Part shown: positions 49,970-58,794 of the stretch, piece by piece | How positions within the stretch are numbered: position 1 is the stretch's first letter | How the letters are laid out: every line of letters starts with the position of its first letter | Origin: Alphaproteobacteria bacterium | GTDB lineage: Bacteria > Pseudomonadota > Alphaproteobacteria > Rhodobacterales > Rhodobacteraceae | DNA length: 64,000 bases | Direction: 5' to 3' | Assembly: GCA_030427405.1 (NCBI GenBank) | Contig: JAUHXK010000001.1 | Location: 124,001 to 188,000, forward strand | Notes under the pieces: model-generated | What the model was told of the DNA's origin: nothing | Databases searched by the model: none | The model's input: the letters and a program-made list of their open reading frames with translations, nothing else | Position numbers and translations under genes: made by a program

Positions 49970-51418
49970 TTATCCCCCGGCCCGTTCTTCAAGGCGGCGC
50001 AACAAGGATGCGGGAACCTTTTCCGCCGCCAGCTGCGCGATGACCCGCGCCTTGACGTCTTGGGTCATCCGCGCGCTGGCTTCGACCTTTGCGACCAGTT
50101 CGGCCCGGCGAGCATCCGTCAGTTCGACAAGATCGGCCCCGGCATCGGCTTCGATGCGCAGGGGGCGCACCCGCACGCCCGATCCCAGCAACGGTGTGCG
50201 GCCGATCACGACCTCCCGACCCTCAAGGTCCGGGCCGCGCAGCAGAACCTCGTCGCCCTGTCGGCGCACCAGTTGCACAGCGATGACTTCCAGCCGGTCG
50301 TCCTGCCCCAGGACCAGAACGGTGCCCGCGGCATCCAAAACGGATGCCGGCAATCGCACGACCTGATCCAGCGGTTTTTCTTCTACCGACACGGTCACGA
50401 AATCGCCCGGCTTGAAACCTGGCGCATCGTTGAGCCGGGCATAGATCAGCCGTCCGGTCTGCCCTTCCCCGGCCGAGCCGCTGTCGCGGCTTATCCGCCC
50501 CGTGGCGGTCAGGTCCGTGCCCGTTACTTCAAGCGAGACCGTCACCGGGGCAGCGGTCAGGTCCCCGTTGCCGTCAAGCAACCGCACATACTGCGCCGTC
50601 GAGACCCGAAACGCGACCTCAAGCGCGTTGGGGTCCACAAGTTCGGCCAGCTTTTCGTTGGCGGCAACCAGCCTGCCCTCGACCAATGTGACGCCGGTCA
50701 GGGTGCCGCTGAACCGGGCCCGGATGGTCATGTCTTCCAGGTCCCTCTCGGCGGCTTCCAGCGTGATGCGGGCCCGAGCCAGTAACGTCGTCGCCTGATC
50801 AACGCGGGATTCGGCCTGGGCCAGGCCGATCCGCCGGGCCAGCACCTCTTGGTGCGCGGATGTGGATGCCAGTTCGGCCTCTTCGACGCTGGCGGTTGCC
50901 CCGACGCCGCGGCTTTCCAGATCGCGCTGACGTTGCAGGGCCCGGTCGCGCAGGCCAGCCTGCGCCTCGGCCGCCTTCAGTTCGTCTTGCGCCAGCAGCA
51001 ACGACCGTTCCGCGTCGCGTTCTTCAAATTGCGCGTCCAACAGGTCGGAATGGGCGCGGTCCAGCGCCGATTGGGCATCTGCGGGGTCAAGTTCGACCAG
51101 CAATTCGCCGGCCGAGACCACGCCGCCATCCTCGAAATCATCAGCCAGCGACAGGACGCGCCCACCCAGCGCCGCCCTCAACTCAAGCCTGCGGCGGCTT
51201 TGAATTTCGCCAAATGCCTCAAGGTAAGGGGTTACCGTTTCCAATTCGGCTGTCTGCAAGGTGACCGCAAAAACACGTTCGCGCGCCTGTGGGGGCTTGC
51301 TGTCACGGGTCAGAACATCCCGGACCGCACCGACGACAAGCTGCGAAGCAACAAACAACAAAGCCAACGTCATGGACGTCAGAAACACACCGACAAGGCT
51401 TTGCCGTAGAAATCGCAT
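49970..51418 (-). CDS. RND efflux periplasmic adaptor (HlyD/MFP family)
   Basis: 482 residues. Links the RND pump to an outer-membrane channel. N-terminal helix about 9-32 (VGVFLTSMTLALLFVASQLVVGAV), lipoyl-like hairpin split around a long coiled coil (about 120-225), then the beta-barrel region with ARFSGTLTGVTLVEGRLV. It is cotranscribed with the permease, starting from the promoter region in the 106-base gap before the moaB gene. Confidence 0.93.
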   Translation of the reverse strand: MRFLRQSLVGVFLTSMTLALLFVASQLVVGAVRDVLTRDSKPPQARERVFAVTLQTAELETVTPYLEAFGEIQSRRRLELRAALGGRVLSLADDFEDGGVVSAGELLVELDPADAQSALDRAHSDLLDAQFEERDAERSLLLAQDELKAAEAQAGLRDRALQRQRDLESRGVGATASVEEAELASTSAHQEVLARRIGLAQAESRVDQATTLLARARITLEAAERDLEDMTIRARFSGTLTGVTLVEGRLVAANEKLAELVDPNALEVAFRVSTAQYVRLLDGNGDLTAAPVTVSLEVTGTDLTATGRISRDSGSAGEGQTGRLIYARLNDAPGFKPGDFVTVSVEEKPLDQVVRLPASVLDAAGTVLVLGQDDRLEVIAVQLVRRQGDEVLLRGPDLEGREVVIGRTPLLGSGVRVRPLRIEADAGADLVELTDARRAELVAKVEASARMTQDVKARVIAQLAAEKVPASLLRRLEERAGG

Positions 51419-51524
51419 CGATCAGGTACTCCGGTTGCGTCGGGCTGCCATGCGCAAATGGTAGTCGCGCGATCAAAAATGCCAAGCCACAAAGCGGTTT
51501 AGAGTTCTTAAACGTATGAACAGT

Positions 51525-52067
51525 CTACTTCCGTCGCAGATGTTCGTCCAATCTGGGCATTATTTCGACAAAGTTGCAGGGCCGGTGGCGATAGTCGAAC
51601 TGTTTTTCGAGGATTTCGTCCCAGGCATCCTTGCAGGCACCGGGGCTGCCCGGCAAAGCGAACAGATAGGTGCCGCAGGCGACGCCGCCGGTGGCGCGCG
51701 ATTGCACGGCAGAGGTACCGATCTTGTCCATCGAAACCATGGTGAAAACGGTTCCGAACGCTTCGATTTCCTTTTCATAGACGTCCCGATGGGCCTCGAC
51801 CGTCACGTCCCGGCCCGTCAGGCCGGTCCCGCCGGTCGAAATCACGACGTCGATATCCGGGTCGTTTACCCAGGTGCGCAGTTGCGCCGCAATCTCGGCG
51901 CGCTCGTCGCGCAGAATCCTGCGATCCGCGACGGCATGACCTGCCGCTTCGATCCGGTCGACCAATGTCTGCCCCGACCGGTCCTGTTCGATGGCACGCG
52001 TGTCCGATACGGTCAGAACCGCGATGCGCACAGGAATAAAATCCTTGGTTTCGTCAATCCGAGACAT
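51525..52067 (-). CDS. moaB: Molybdenum cofactor biosynthesis protein B
   Basis: 180 residues. MoaB/MogA fold: RIAVLTVSDTRAIEQDRSGQ at the N-terminus, then DVVISTGGTGLTGRDVT (GGTG motif) and ALPGSPGACKDAW. It adenylylates molybdopterin before MoeA acts, or stands in for MogA. It is the last gene of the UDG / phosphoesterase / LysE operon, and lies away from the fdhD-mobAB-moeA cluster. ATG at 52067 is 6 bases after the LysE stop. Confidence 0.95.
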   Translation of the reverse strand: MSRIDETKDFIPVRIAVLTVSDTRAIEQDRSGQTLVDRIEAAGHAVADRRILRDERAEIAAQLRTWVNDPDIDVVISTGGTGLTGRDVTVEAHRDVYEKEIEAFGTVFTMVSMDKIGTSAVQSRATGGVACGTYLFALPGSPGACKDAWDEILEKQFDYRHRPCNFVEIMPRLDEHLRRK

Positions 52068-52073
52068 AAGGCG

Positions 52074-52694
52074 TCAGGCCCTTTCCATTATGGCAAGCCG
52101 GATTGCCAGCGCGGCAAATATTCCGCCGCTGACCCAGCCCAAAATCCGCGCGGCGCGCCGATTGCCGATCAGTACCTGCCCGGCCCGACCGGCAAAAACA
52201 CCCACCATCCCGTTCACGATGAACCCGCCGGTCGAAATGATTGCCCCAAACGCCAGGAATTGCAGCAACACCGATCCGGCGGCCGGGTCGACAAATTGCG
52301 GGATGAACGCCAGCACAAACAAAATGACCTTGGGATTGGTCAGGTTGACCAGCAACCCGTCGCGAAAGGCAAACCGCGTCGGCCTGCGCGGGGCGTCCGC
52401 GGGCATCGCGCCACCGCGCAAGGCCCCCCAGGCCAGGTAAAGAAGATAGGCGACCCCGATCCAGCGGATCGCGTCGAACATCCACGGCACCGCCGCAACC
52501 GCTGCGCCCAGGCCGAGCCCGGCCAGCATGACGTGGATGAAAGCGCCGACCGAGACACCGGCGCTGGCCGCCATGGCCGGTCGCGCGCCTGACCGCAATC
52601 CCTGGCCAAAGCAGAACATCATGTCCGCGCCGGGCGTGAGATTCAGTGCCAGCGCGGCGGGGACAAATGCCAGCAGGGTCACAATGTCGATCAC
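52074..52694 (-). CDS. LysE-family amino-acid exporter
   Basis: 206 residues, six membrane helices: IVTLLAFVPAALALNLTPGADMMFC, AASAGVSVGAFIHVMLAGLGL, WIGVAYLLYLAWGAL, then DGLLVNLTNPKVILFVLAFIPQF and two C-terminal segments. NLTPGAD and LTNPKV are family signatures of LysE/RhtB. A GTG at 52694 overlaps the metallophosphoesterase stop as GTGA, with GAGGTGA upstream, so it is chosen. Substrate unknown; RhtB-type exporters move homoserine, threonine or other small amino acids. Confidence 0.92.
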   Translation of the reverse strand: MIDIVTLLAFVPAALALNLTPGADMMFCFGQGLRSGARPAMAASAGVSVGAFIHVMLAGLGLGAAVAAVPWMFDAIRWIGVAYLLYLAWGALRGGAMPADAPRRPTRFAFRDGLLVNLTNPKVILFVLAFIPQFVDPAAGSVLLQFLAFGAIISTGGFIVNGMVGVFAGRAGQVLIGNRRAARILGWVSGGIFAALAIRLAIMERA

Positions 52695-53290
52695 GCGCTC
52701 ACCTCGAACCAGTTCACTTTGGGGCCAAGATTCGCAATCTGGCTGCGCCCCACCGTCCCGCGATACCCCCAACTGTCATGGATATGGCCGCAAAATACAT
52801 GCGACGGCTGAATGCGCTCGACCGCGTCGCGCACGGCGACCGAACCGACCGAGGCGCCAAGCGACGTTGTATCGCCCAGCCCCTTGGGCGGCGAATGCAC
52901 GACCAGAATATCGGCATCATGACATCGGCTCAGCAATTCCGTGGCCTCGCCCTCGGTCAGGTCGCAGGACCATTCGCCAAAGGGCGTGACAGGGATACCA
53001 TAGCCCAGTCCAAATAGGCGCACCCCGTCAAGCGTCATCGCGGACCCGTGCAGAACATGCGCCCCATCCGGTGCGGCCTCTGCCAGTTCATCGGCGCTTT
53101 CGGCGTTTCCGGGAACCAGAACCAAAGGCGCGGCGATACCCGAAAGCATTTCCATCGCATCATGCAGGCCGTGGCGCATGTTGCAGTAATCCCCGGCGCC
53201 GATGACAATATCCGCATCCGCGCTGGCCGCGACCAGATCCGCCGCCCGGCTGCGCGCCAGGTGCAGGTCGGAAAAGGCCAGAACCTTCAT
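52691..53290 (-). CDS. Metallophosphoesterase
   Basis: 199 residues of calcineurin-like phosphoesterase. Metal ligands: DLH in AFSDLHLAR, GD in IGAGDYCN, GN in VPGNAES, H in VVHSPP and GHIH in FCGHIHDS. The fold is compact, with no added domain. ATG at 53290 overlaps the UDG stop as ATGA and has GAGGAG nearby, and is preferred over the ATG at 53308. The substrate could be nucleotides, phosphoproteins or nucleic acid; its coupling to UDG suggests, but does not prove, a DNA-related function. Confidence 0.9.
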   Translation of the reverse strand: MKVLAFSDLHLARSRAADLVAASADADIVIGAGDYCNMRHGLHDAMEMLSGIAAPLVLVPGNAESADELAEAAPDGAHVLHGSAMTLDGVRLFGLGYGIPVTPFGEWSCDLTEGEATELLSRCHDADILVVHSPPKGLGDTTSLGASVGSVAVRDAVERIQPSHVFCGHIHDSWGYRGTVGRSQIANLGPKVNWFEVSA

Positions 53291-54054
53291 GTGTTGCTCC
53301 TCAGCCATGCCTGAAGCTCCAGCAAATCGGCCCAGGCCTGCCGTTTCATCTGGGGCGATCGCAACAAATAGGCGGGGTGAAACATCGGCAGCACCGGCAG
53401 GTCAAAGGCCCGGCCCCATGTGCCGCGCAACCGCGTGACCCCTCGTTTGCCCAGGACCGCCTGGCAACTGATATTGCCCATGGGGATCAGAATATCCGGC
53501 GCCGCCAGCGCAACATGCCGTTCGAGGAACGGCGTCATCATGGCAATTTCCTGCGAGTTGGGGTCGCGGTTCTGGGGCGGACGCCATGGCAGAACATTGG
53601 TGATATATACGGTTTCGGACCGGTTCAGACCTATTGCCGCCAGCATCTTGTCAAGCAACTGCCCGGCCGCACCGACAAAGGGTTTGCCGACACGGTCTTC
53701 CTCGCGGCCCGGTGCCTCGCCAATGATCATGACCCGCGCCCCGGGCGCGCCGTCGGCAAAGACCAACTGCCGGGCACCGCGTTTCAGATCGCAATGTTTG
53801 AAATCACGCATTGCCGCCTGCAGGGCCGCCAGCGACCCGGCAGCACGCGCGTCCTGCTGTGCGGCCTTGACCGCGTCGACCTCGGCCGGCTTTTTCGCAA
53901 CAGCCTGCGCGGGCGCGGCCTTGGCCGCACCTGGCTGCGTATCGGGCAACGCGTACCGGTCAACCGGCGCATCGCCGATTGCCTCGGTCGCGCCCAGTTC
54001 AACCTGCCATTCCAGCAGGACCCGCGCCGTGTGATGGTCCAACACCGATTCCAT
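53287..54054 (-). CDS. Uracil-DNA glycosylase family 4-like protein
   Basis: 255 residues. Removes uracil from DNA in the family-4 fold: motif I GEAPGREEDRVGKPFVG and motif III HPAYLLR are intact. However, the four Fe-S cysteines of family 4 are mostly gone: the first pair is FKHC, and the later C positions are W in NVLPWRPP and M in IAMMTPFL. The N-terminus is a Lys/Ala-rich linker of about 60 residues. Start ATG at 54054 gives MESVLDHHTARVLLEWQ. First gene of the operon ending with moaB. Confidence 0.9.
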   Translation of the reverse strand: MESVLDHHTARVLLEWQVELGATEAIGDAPVDRYALPDTQPGAAKAAPAQAVAKKPAEVDAVKAAQQDARAAGSLAALQAAMRDFKHCDLKRGARQLVFADGAPGARVMIIGEAPGREEDRVGKPFVGAAGQLLDKMLAAIGLNRSETVYITNVLPWRPPQNRDPNSQEIAMMTPFLERHVALAAPDILIPMGNISCQAVLGKRGVTRLRGTWGRAFDLPVLPMFHPAYLLRSPQMKRQAWADLLELQAWLRSNT

Positions 54055-54139
54055 AGGTTCCAATCTAACCGCCTTTGGGCTGAGGGAAAGCGAATAGACC
54101 TTGCCATGGCGCTCGGTCGCACCGACCATGAGGGCGACC

Positions 54140-54787
54140 ATGTTGGCGTATTTGCGATTCCTCTTTTTCGGTCTGGTTGTGTTGCTGGCCAGCGGCCCGC
54201 CCGCTGTCGCAACCTTTCTCGACACCCACCGGACCTGCCGCGCCGGACAGTTTCAGTGCGGATCCGCAAAGTGCTGCTCGGCCGGACAAAGATGCAGTTT
54301 TGACGGCCACTGCATCCCCGCGGGCGGCACCTATTGCGGCGGAGGCCGATCCTGCGGCCCGTTCGAACGCTGTGTTGCCGGGGGAACCCGCTGCGCACCG
54401 GCGAATGCCAATGCCTGCACCTCGCGCCTGGACTGCCCGGGCGGCAGCTTTTGCAACGGGCGCGGTGAATGCGAATATGTCTCGCCGGAACTGGCCCCCC
54501 GATCCGAACGCGACCGCCGCCCCACGGCACCCTGCCCCGACGGGCTGACCTGCGCACCCGGCGCGTATTGCCTGCCGGGTGGGGGATGTTCCCGCGCGGG
54601 GTGGTTCCTGTGCGAAAAAACCGGGTCACAGTGCCGCCCCGGGTTCAAATGCTCGAAAAACCAAGGATGCGTGCCGGTCAAAGCCGTCGATTGCGGCTAT
54701 GGCATGTGGTGCAAACCCGGCGAACTCTGCCTGCCGGATGGCGGGTGCAAGAAACAGCCGGACGCCGCGACCGAAGACCAGCCCTAG
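54140..54787 (+). CDS. Secreted cysteine-rich repeat protein
   Basis: 215 residues. Signal peptide [19 protein letters not shown]..., cleaved near AVA/TF. The mature part of about 190 residues has 26 cysteines, organised in six repeats. Four or more repeats follow C-x5-C-x5-C-x5-C, e.g. [19 protein letters not shown]; the first has a CC pair and a preceding Cys. P-G and G-x-C patterns recur. It resembles eukaryotic EB/granulin-like small disulfide modules in spacing, not by proven homology. ATG at 54140 has GAGGG upstream; ATG at 54128 is an alternative. Function unknown. Confidence 0.85.
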   Translation: MLAYLRFLFFGLVVLLASGPPAVATFLDTHRTCRAGQFQCGSAKCCSAGQRCSFDGHCIPAGGTYCGGGRSCGPFERCVAGGTRCAPANANACTSRLDCPGGSFCNGRGECEYVSPELAPRSERDRRPTAPCPDGLTCAPGAYCLPGGGCSRAGWFLCEKTGSQCRPGFKCSKNQGCVPVKAVDCGYGMWCKPGELCLPDGGCKKQPDAATEDQP

Positions 54788-54849
54788 GTGTTGCCCCGCC
54801 GCGCAGTCCTTTCTATAAGCGGGCCGACTGTCAGACAGGAGCCCGGCCC

Positions 54850-55785
54850 ATGCGTTTTGCCCATCGTCACCTACTTGGCATCGAGCATCTGGCCCAATCC
54901 GACATTACCGCCATCCTGGACCTTGCGGAAAAATACGTCGACATGAACCGGCAATCGTCCAAGCATTCCGATGTGCTGGCCGGGCTGACCCAGATCAACA
55001 TGTTCTTCGAAAACTCGACCCGCACGCAGGCGAGTTTCGAACTGGCGGGCAAGCGGTTGGGCGCGGACGTGATGAACATGGCGATGCAGGCCAGCTCGAT
55101 CAAAAAGGGTGAAACCCTGATCGACACCGCGATGACCCTGAACGCGATGCACCCCGATTTGCTGGTGGTGCGCCATCCCCATTCGGGCGCGGTCGACCTG
55201 TTGGCTCAGAAAGTGAACTGTGCCGTGCTGAATGCGGGCGACGGACGGCACGAGCATCCTACGCAGGCGCTGCTGGACGCGCTAACCATCAGGCGCGCCA
55301 AGGGCCGGTTGCATCGGCTGAACATCGCCATTTGCGGCGATGTGGCCCATTCGCGCGTGGCCCGGTCGAACCTGATCTTGTTGGGCAAGATGGAGAACCG
55401 CATCCGCCTGATCGGCCCGCCGACACTGGTGCCTGCGCAATTCGCCGAGTTCGGGGCCGAGATTTATGACGACATGACCGAGGGCCTGCGCGACGTGGAC
55501 GTGGTGATGATGCTGCGCCTTCAAAAGGAACGGATGGATGGCGGTTTCATCCCCTCGGAGCGGGAATACTACCACCGCTATGGGCTGGACGCTGCCAAGC
55601 TGGCGCTGGCCAAGCCAGATGCCATCGTGATGCATCCCGGCCCCATGAACCGCGGGGTCGAGATTGATGGCACCCTGGCCGACGACATCAACCGCTCGGT
55701 CATCCAGGAACAGGTGGAAATGGGCGTCGCAGTGCGTATGGCGACGATGGAACTGCTGGCCCGAAACCTGGGTCAGGCTGCATGA
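54850..55785 (+). CDS. pyrB: Aspartate carbamoyltransferase catalytic subunit
   Basis: 311 residues. Makes carbamoyl-aspartate in pyrimidine synthesis. Carbamoyl-phosphate-binding [20 protein letters not shown] and HPTQALLDA are intact, and the aspartate loop is in LRLQKER. The start ATG at 54850 follows AGGAG. It is the first gene of an operon with two small membrane proteins, a pyrC-like gene and plsY; ATGA joins it to the next. No pyrI regulatory chain is present. Confidence 0.96.
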   Translation: MRFAHRHLLGIEHLAQSDITAILDLAEKYVDMNRQSSKHSDVLAGLTQINMFFENSTRTQASFELAGKRLGADVMNMAMQASSIKKGETLIDTAMTLNAMHPDLLVVRHPHSGAVDLLAQKVNCAVLNAGDGRHEHPTQALLDALTIRRAKGRLHRLNIAICGDVAHSRVARSNLILLGKMENRIRLIGPPTLVPAQFAEFGAEIYDDMTEGLRDVDVVMMLRLQKERMDGGFIPSEREYYHRYGLDAAKLALAKPDAIVMHPGPMNRGVEIDGTLADDINRSVIQEQVEMGVAVRMATMELLARNLGQAA

Positions 55786-56300
55786 ACGACCTGGCAATCG
55801 CCCCACATGAACACGGCGTCTTGCGCCTGTTCGCGCTGGACATGCGCCCGCAAGAGGCAAAGTTCCTGCGTGAACCCGGTGCCGTGGACCAGGTCCTTGG
55901 CGTTCAGGGGCTGGACCCGGCACAGATCGACATCTTTCCGGTCTCCGACCTCGAAGATCTGGGGCTTTTTGGCTATCTCAGCGAAGGCTGCGGCGTGTCC
56001 GAAGACCAGTTGGACCGGAACATGCTTCAGGCTATCGATGGCTGGGTCATAGTGCTGCGCAGCGCCGCGTTTCAGGGCCGGTCGGCGACGCTGTCGCCTG
56101 ATCCGCGCCTGCGTCTGATCGGCCTTTTCACCGAAGAGGCAACCAACTGGACCGGCGGCCCGATCGAGACAGACAGCGCCAAACCGTTCTCGGCCCCGCA
56201 ATCCCCGAAAGGCGGGGGGCGGCAACACCGCGTGGGTTCCGCGCTTATCGCCTTGCTGATCCTCTTGGCAGTCGGAGGTGCACTGTGGCTGATCCTTTGA
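55782..56300 (+). CDS. Tail-anchored protein of the pyrB operon
   Basis: 172 residues. A soluble N-terminal domain (about 1-130) rich in Leu and Asp ([43 protein letters not shown]) is followed by a basic linker and one C-terminal membrane helix ([17 protein letters not shown]). No family recognised. It overlaps pyrB (ATGA) and the next gene by 16 bases, so it is part of the pyrimidine operon, but has no motif linking it to nucleotide synthesis. Confidence 0.82.
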   Translation: MNDLAIAPHEHGVLRLFALDMRPQEAKFLREPGAVDQVLGVQGLDPAQIDIFPVSDLEDLGLFGYLSEGCGVSEDQLDRNMLQAIDGWVIVLRSAAFQGRSATLSPDPRLRLIGLFTEEATNWTGGPIETDSAKPFSAPQSPKGGGRQHRVGSALIALLILLAVGGALWLIL

Positions 56301-56671
56301 CCTTTTCGCCAGACCGGGGCGCGTATGTTCGCACCAATACCTGGCTGGCCGCCGGGGCCATGGCTGGCGCCATGATCGTCCTGTGGCTGATTGGCAATCC
56401 TTACGTCTGGACCGGTGCCCCCGCGGGGCTGGCCGCCATCGGCATACGCGCGTGGTACCTGGCCTCGGAAGAGCTGACTGCATCCTGGGCGATGTCGGAC
56501 ACCACGCTGACCGGACCCGGGCAGCGACAGGTGGCGCTGAGCCAGATTGAAAAGGTCAACATCATGGGCAGCTTTGTTCAGATCGTCACCAAAGGCGGCG
56601 ACAAGCACCTGATCAAGTACCAGGCGGACCCGGCCGCCACCAAAGCCGCCATTGAAAGGGCGATGAGATGA
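56285..56671 (+). CDS. Small membrane protein of the pyrB operon
   Basis: 128 residues, GTG start within the previous gene. Two membrane segments (WLAAGAMAGAMIVLWLIG and GAPAGLAAIGIRAWYLA) precede a beta-rich C-terminal domain (MSDTTLTGPGQRQVALSQIEKVNIMGSF ... HLIKYQAD) that resembles a PH-like/bPH2 membrane domain. Function unknown. Its stop overlaps the start of the pyrC-like gene (ATGA). Confidence 0.8.
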   Translation: MADPLTFSPDRGAYVRTNTWLAAGAMAGAMIVLWLIGNPYVWTGAPAGLAAIGIRAWYLASEELTASWAMSDTTLTGPGQRQVALSQIEKVNIMGSFVQIVTKGGDKHLIKYQADPAATKAAIERAMR

Positions 56672-57948
56672 GCAATGTTATTTTCGCCAATGCGCGCCTG
56701 ATCGACCCCGAGACAGGCACCGACAGCACAGGCTGGTTGCAGGTGGCCGATGGCCGGATAGCGGCACTTGGTGCAGGCGAGGCTCCATCAAGCGAGGCGC
56801 AGGTGATCGATTGCGGAGGGCAATGCCTGGCCCCCGGAATTGTCGATATTGGCGTCAAGGTCTGCGAGCCGGGCGAGCGGCACAAGGAAAGCTATAAATC
56901 GGCGGGTCTTGCCGCCGCCGCCGGGGGCGTCACCACAATTGTTACCCGACCCGACACGTTGCCTGCGGTCGACACGCCTGAAACGCTGGAGTTTGCGACC
57001 CGCCGGGCGCAGGCGGACGCCCCGGTCAACGTGTTGCCAATGGCGGCGCTGACCAAAGGGCGCGAAGGGCGCGAGATGACCGAGATCGGGTTCCTGATGG
57101 ATGCGGGGGCCGTGGCCTTTACCGATTGCGACCATGTCGTCACCGATACCAAGGTATATTCCCGGGCGCTGACCTATGCCAAATCCTGCGGCGCGCTGGT
57201 CATCGCGCACCCGCAGGAACCAGGGCTGAGCAACGGCGCGGCGGTCACCAGCGGCAAGTTCGCCGCGCTGCGCGGCCTTCCGGCCGTATCTGCGCGCGCC
57301 GAACGGATGGGGCTGGACCGCGACATCGCCCTGCTGGAAATGACAGGCGCTGCCTATCACGCCGACCAGATCACCACGGCCCGCGCCCTGCCCGCACTGG
57401 AACGGGCCAAGCGCAACGGGCTGGACATCACCGCCGGGACCTCGATCCACCACCTGACGCTGAACGAGCTGGACGTGGCCGATTACCGGACCTTCTTCAA
57501 GGTCAAGCCGCCGCTCAGGTCCGAAGACGACCGGCTGGCCGTGGTCGAGGCCGTGCGCGACGGCCTGATTGATACGATCAGTTCGATGCACACGCCGCAG
57601 GACGAGGAAAGCAAGCGCTTACCGTTCGAAGAGGCCGCCTCGGGTGCGGTGGCGCTGGAAACGCTGCTGCCCGCGGCCCTGCGCCTGTATCATGCCGGGC
57701 AGTTGGACCTGCCGACCATGTTCCGCGCCATGGCTCTGAACCCGGCCAGGCGCCTGGGGCTGGATGCGGGCCGCCTGAGTGTGGGCGCCCCGGCCGACCT
57801 GGTGCTGTTTGACCCGGATATTCCGTTTGTCCTGGATCGCTTTACCCTGAAATCCAAGTCCCAGAATACGCCGTTTGACGGGCAGCGCATGCAGGGTAAG
57901 GTCACCGCAACCTATGTCGCGGGCCGCGAAGTATACCGGAGACCCTGA
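56668..57948 (+). CDS. pyrC: Dihydroorotase homologue, probably non-catalytic
   Basis: 426 residues with the amidohydrolase fold. In active dihydroorotases the first metal motif is D-x-H-x-H; here it is DIGVKV (D60, G62, K64), so both His are missing. The final catalytic Asp in the TDHAP region is also gone (SMHTP, Met at 307). Later His in IAHPQEP and SIHHLTL remain. This matches PyrC' proteins that stabilise aspartate carbamoyltransferase in other bacteria and lack activity. A true dihydroorotase must be elsewhere. Coupled to upstream and downstream genes by ATGA and TGATG. Confidence 0.92.
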   Translation: MSNVIFANARLIDPETGTDSTGWLQVADGRIAALGAGEAPSSEAQVIDCGGQCLAPGIVDIGVKVCEPGERHKESYKSAGLAAAAGGVTTIVTRPDTLPAVDTPETLEFATRRAQADAPVNVLPMAALTKGREGREMTEIGFLMDAGAVAFTDCDHVVTDTKVYSRALTYAKSCGALVIAHPQEPGLSNGAAVTSGKFAALRGLPAVSARAERMGLDRDIALLEMTGAAYHADQITTARALPALERAKRNGLDITAGTSIHHLTLNELDVADYRTFFKVKPPLRSEDDRLAVVEAVRDGLIDTISSMHTPQDEESKRLPFEEAASGAVALETLLPAALRLYHAGQLDLPTMFRAMALNPARRLGLDAGRLSVGAPADLVLFDPDIPFVLDRFTLKSKSQNTPFDGQRMQGKVTATYVAGREVYRRP

Positions 57949-58553
57949 TGCCGCAAATCGACAGCACCACGACCCAGATCCTGCTTTGGGCGGTGACCGG
58001 GTACCTGATGGGTTCGATCCCGTTTGGCATGATCATCGCGCAGGCCATGGGCCTGGGAAACCTGCGGAAAATCGGATCGGGAAATATCGGCGCAACCAAT
58101 GTGCTGAGAACCGGAAACAAGGCGGCGGCGGCCCTGACCCTGCTGCTGGATGGGGCCAAGGGCGCGGCGGCCGTCTTGCTTGCCCGGTCCTATGCGGGCG
58201 AGGATGCGGCGCAAATCGCTGCATTGGCCGCCTTTGCGGGCCATTGCTTTCCCGTCTGGCTTGGGTTCAAGGGCGGCAAGGGCGTTGCGACGTTCCTGGG
58301 CCTGTGGCTGGCATTGGATTGGCGGGTCGGCATTGCCTGCTGTCTGACATGGCTGGTTGCCGCTGCGATCTGGCGCATCTCGTCGGTGGGGGCGCTGGCT
58401 GCGGCGGCGCTGTCGACAACCTGGGTCGTAGTGCTTGGCGATGGCTCGGCCTTTGTTCTGGGCATCGTGCTGACCCTTTTGGTGTATTGGCGCCACAGCG
58501 CGAACGTCAAACGTATCCGGGCCGGAACCGAGCCCAAAATCGGCAAATCCTGA
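57948..58553 (+). CDS. plsY: Glycerol-3-phosphate acyltransferase PlsY
   Basis: 201 residues, about five membrane helices. Transfers an acyl group from acyl-phosphate to glycerol-3-phosphate, first step of phospholipid synthesis. Family signatures: GYLMGSIPFGMIIAQ, IGSGNIGATNVLRTGNKAAAAL and GFKGGKGVATFLG, with the catalytic Ser/Arg-type segment intact. Its ATG overlaps the pyrC-like stop by one base, a common linkage in this group. Confidence 0.95.
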   Translation: MPQIDSTTTQILLWAVTGYLMGSIPFGMIIAQAMGLGNLRKIGSGNIGATNVLRTGNKAAAALTLLLDGAKGAAAVLLARSYAGEDAAQIAALAAFAGHCFPVWLGFKGGKGVATFLGLWLALDWRVGIACCLTWLVAAAIWRISSVGALAAAALSTTWVVVLGDGSAFVLGIVLTLLVYWRHSANVKRIRAGTEPKIGKS

Positions 58554-58794
58554 GCCGCAGGCAGACAGCTTATCGCGGTCTCGCAAAAACCTACGCTGGG
58601 GGTCCGGCGCCCTGGCGCCAGGTGCAGTTGCGCGGCCTCACGGCCCGCTCACTTTTGTTTGCTTTGTACGTGACCGACCGGCTTCCCACTTGGGTGGCGT
58701 GACGGCCAATTACCGGCCGCACTGCTCAAATCCCCAAGGGTACCGCGGCCTGATGTTCCAGGCCCTGCAAGCCCGGTTCACGAAAGGTGAAACA

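Noticed and set aside
58611..58622. 12-base palindrome CCTGGCGCCAGG after plsY
   Set aside because: GC-rich palindromes of this length are common here, it has no T tract and no second copy, so I did not call it a site.
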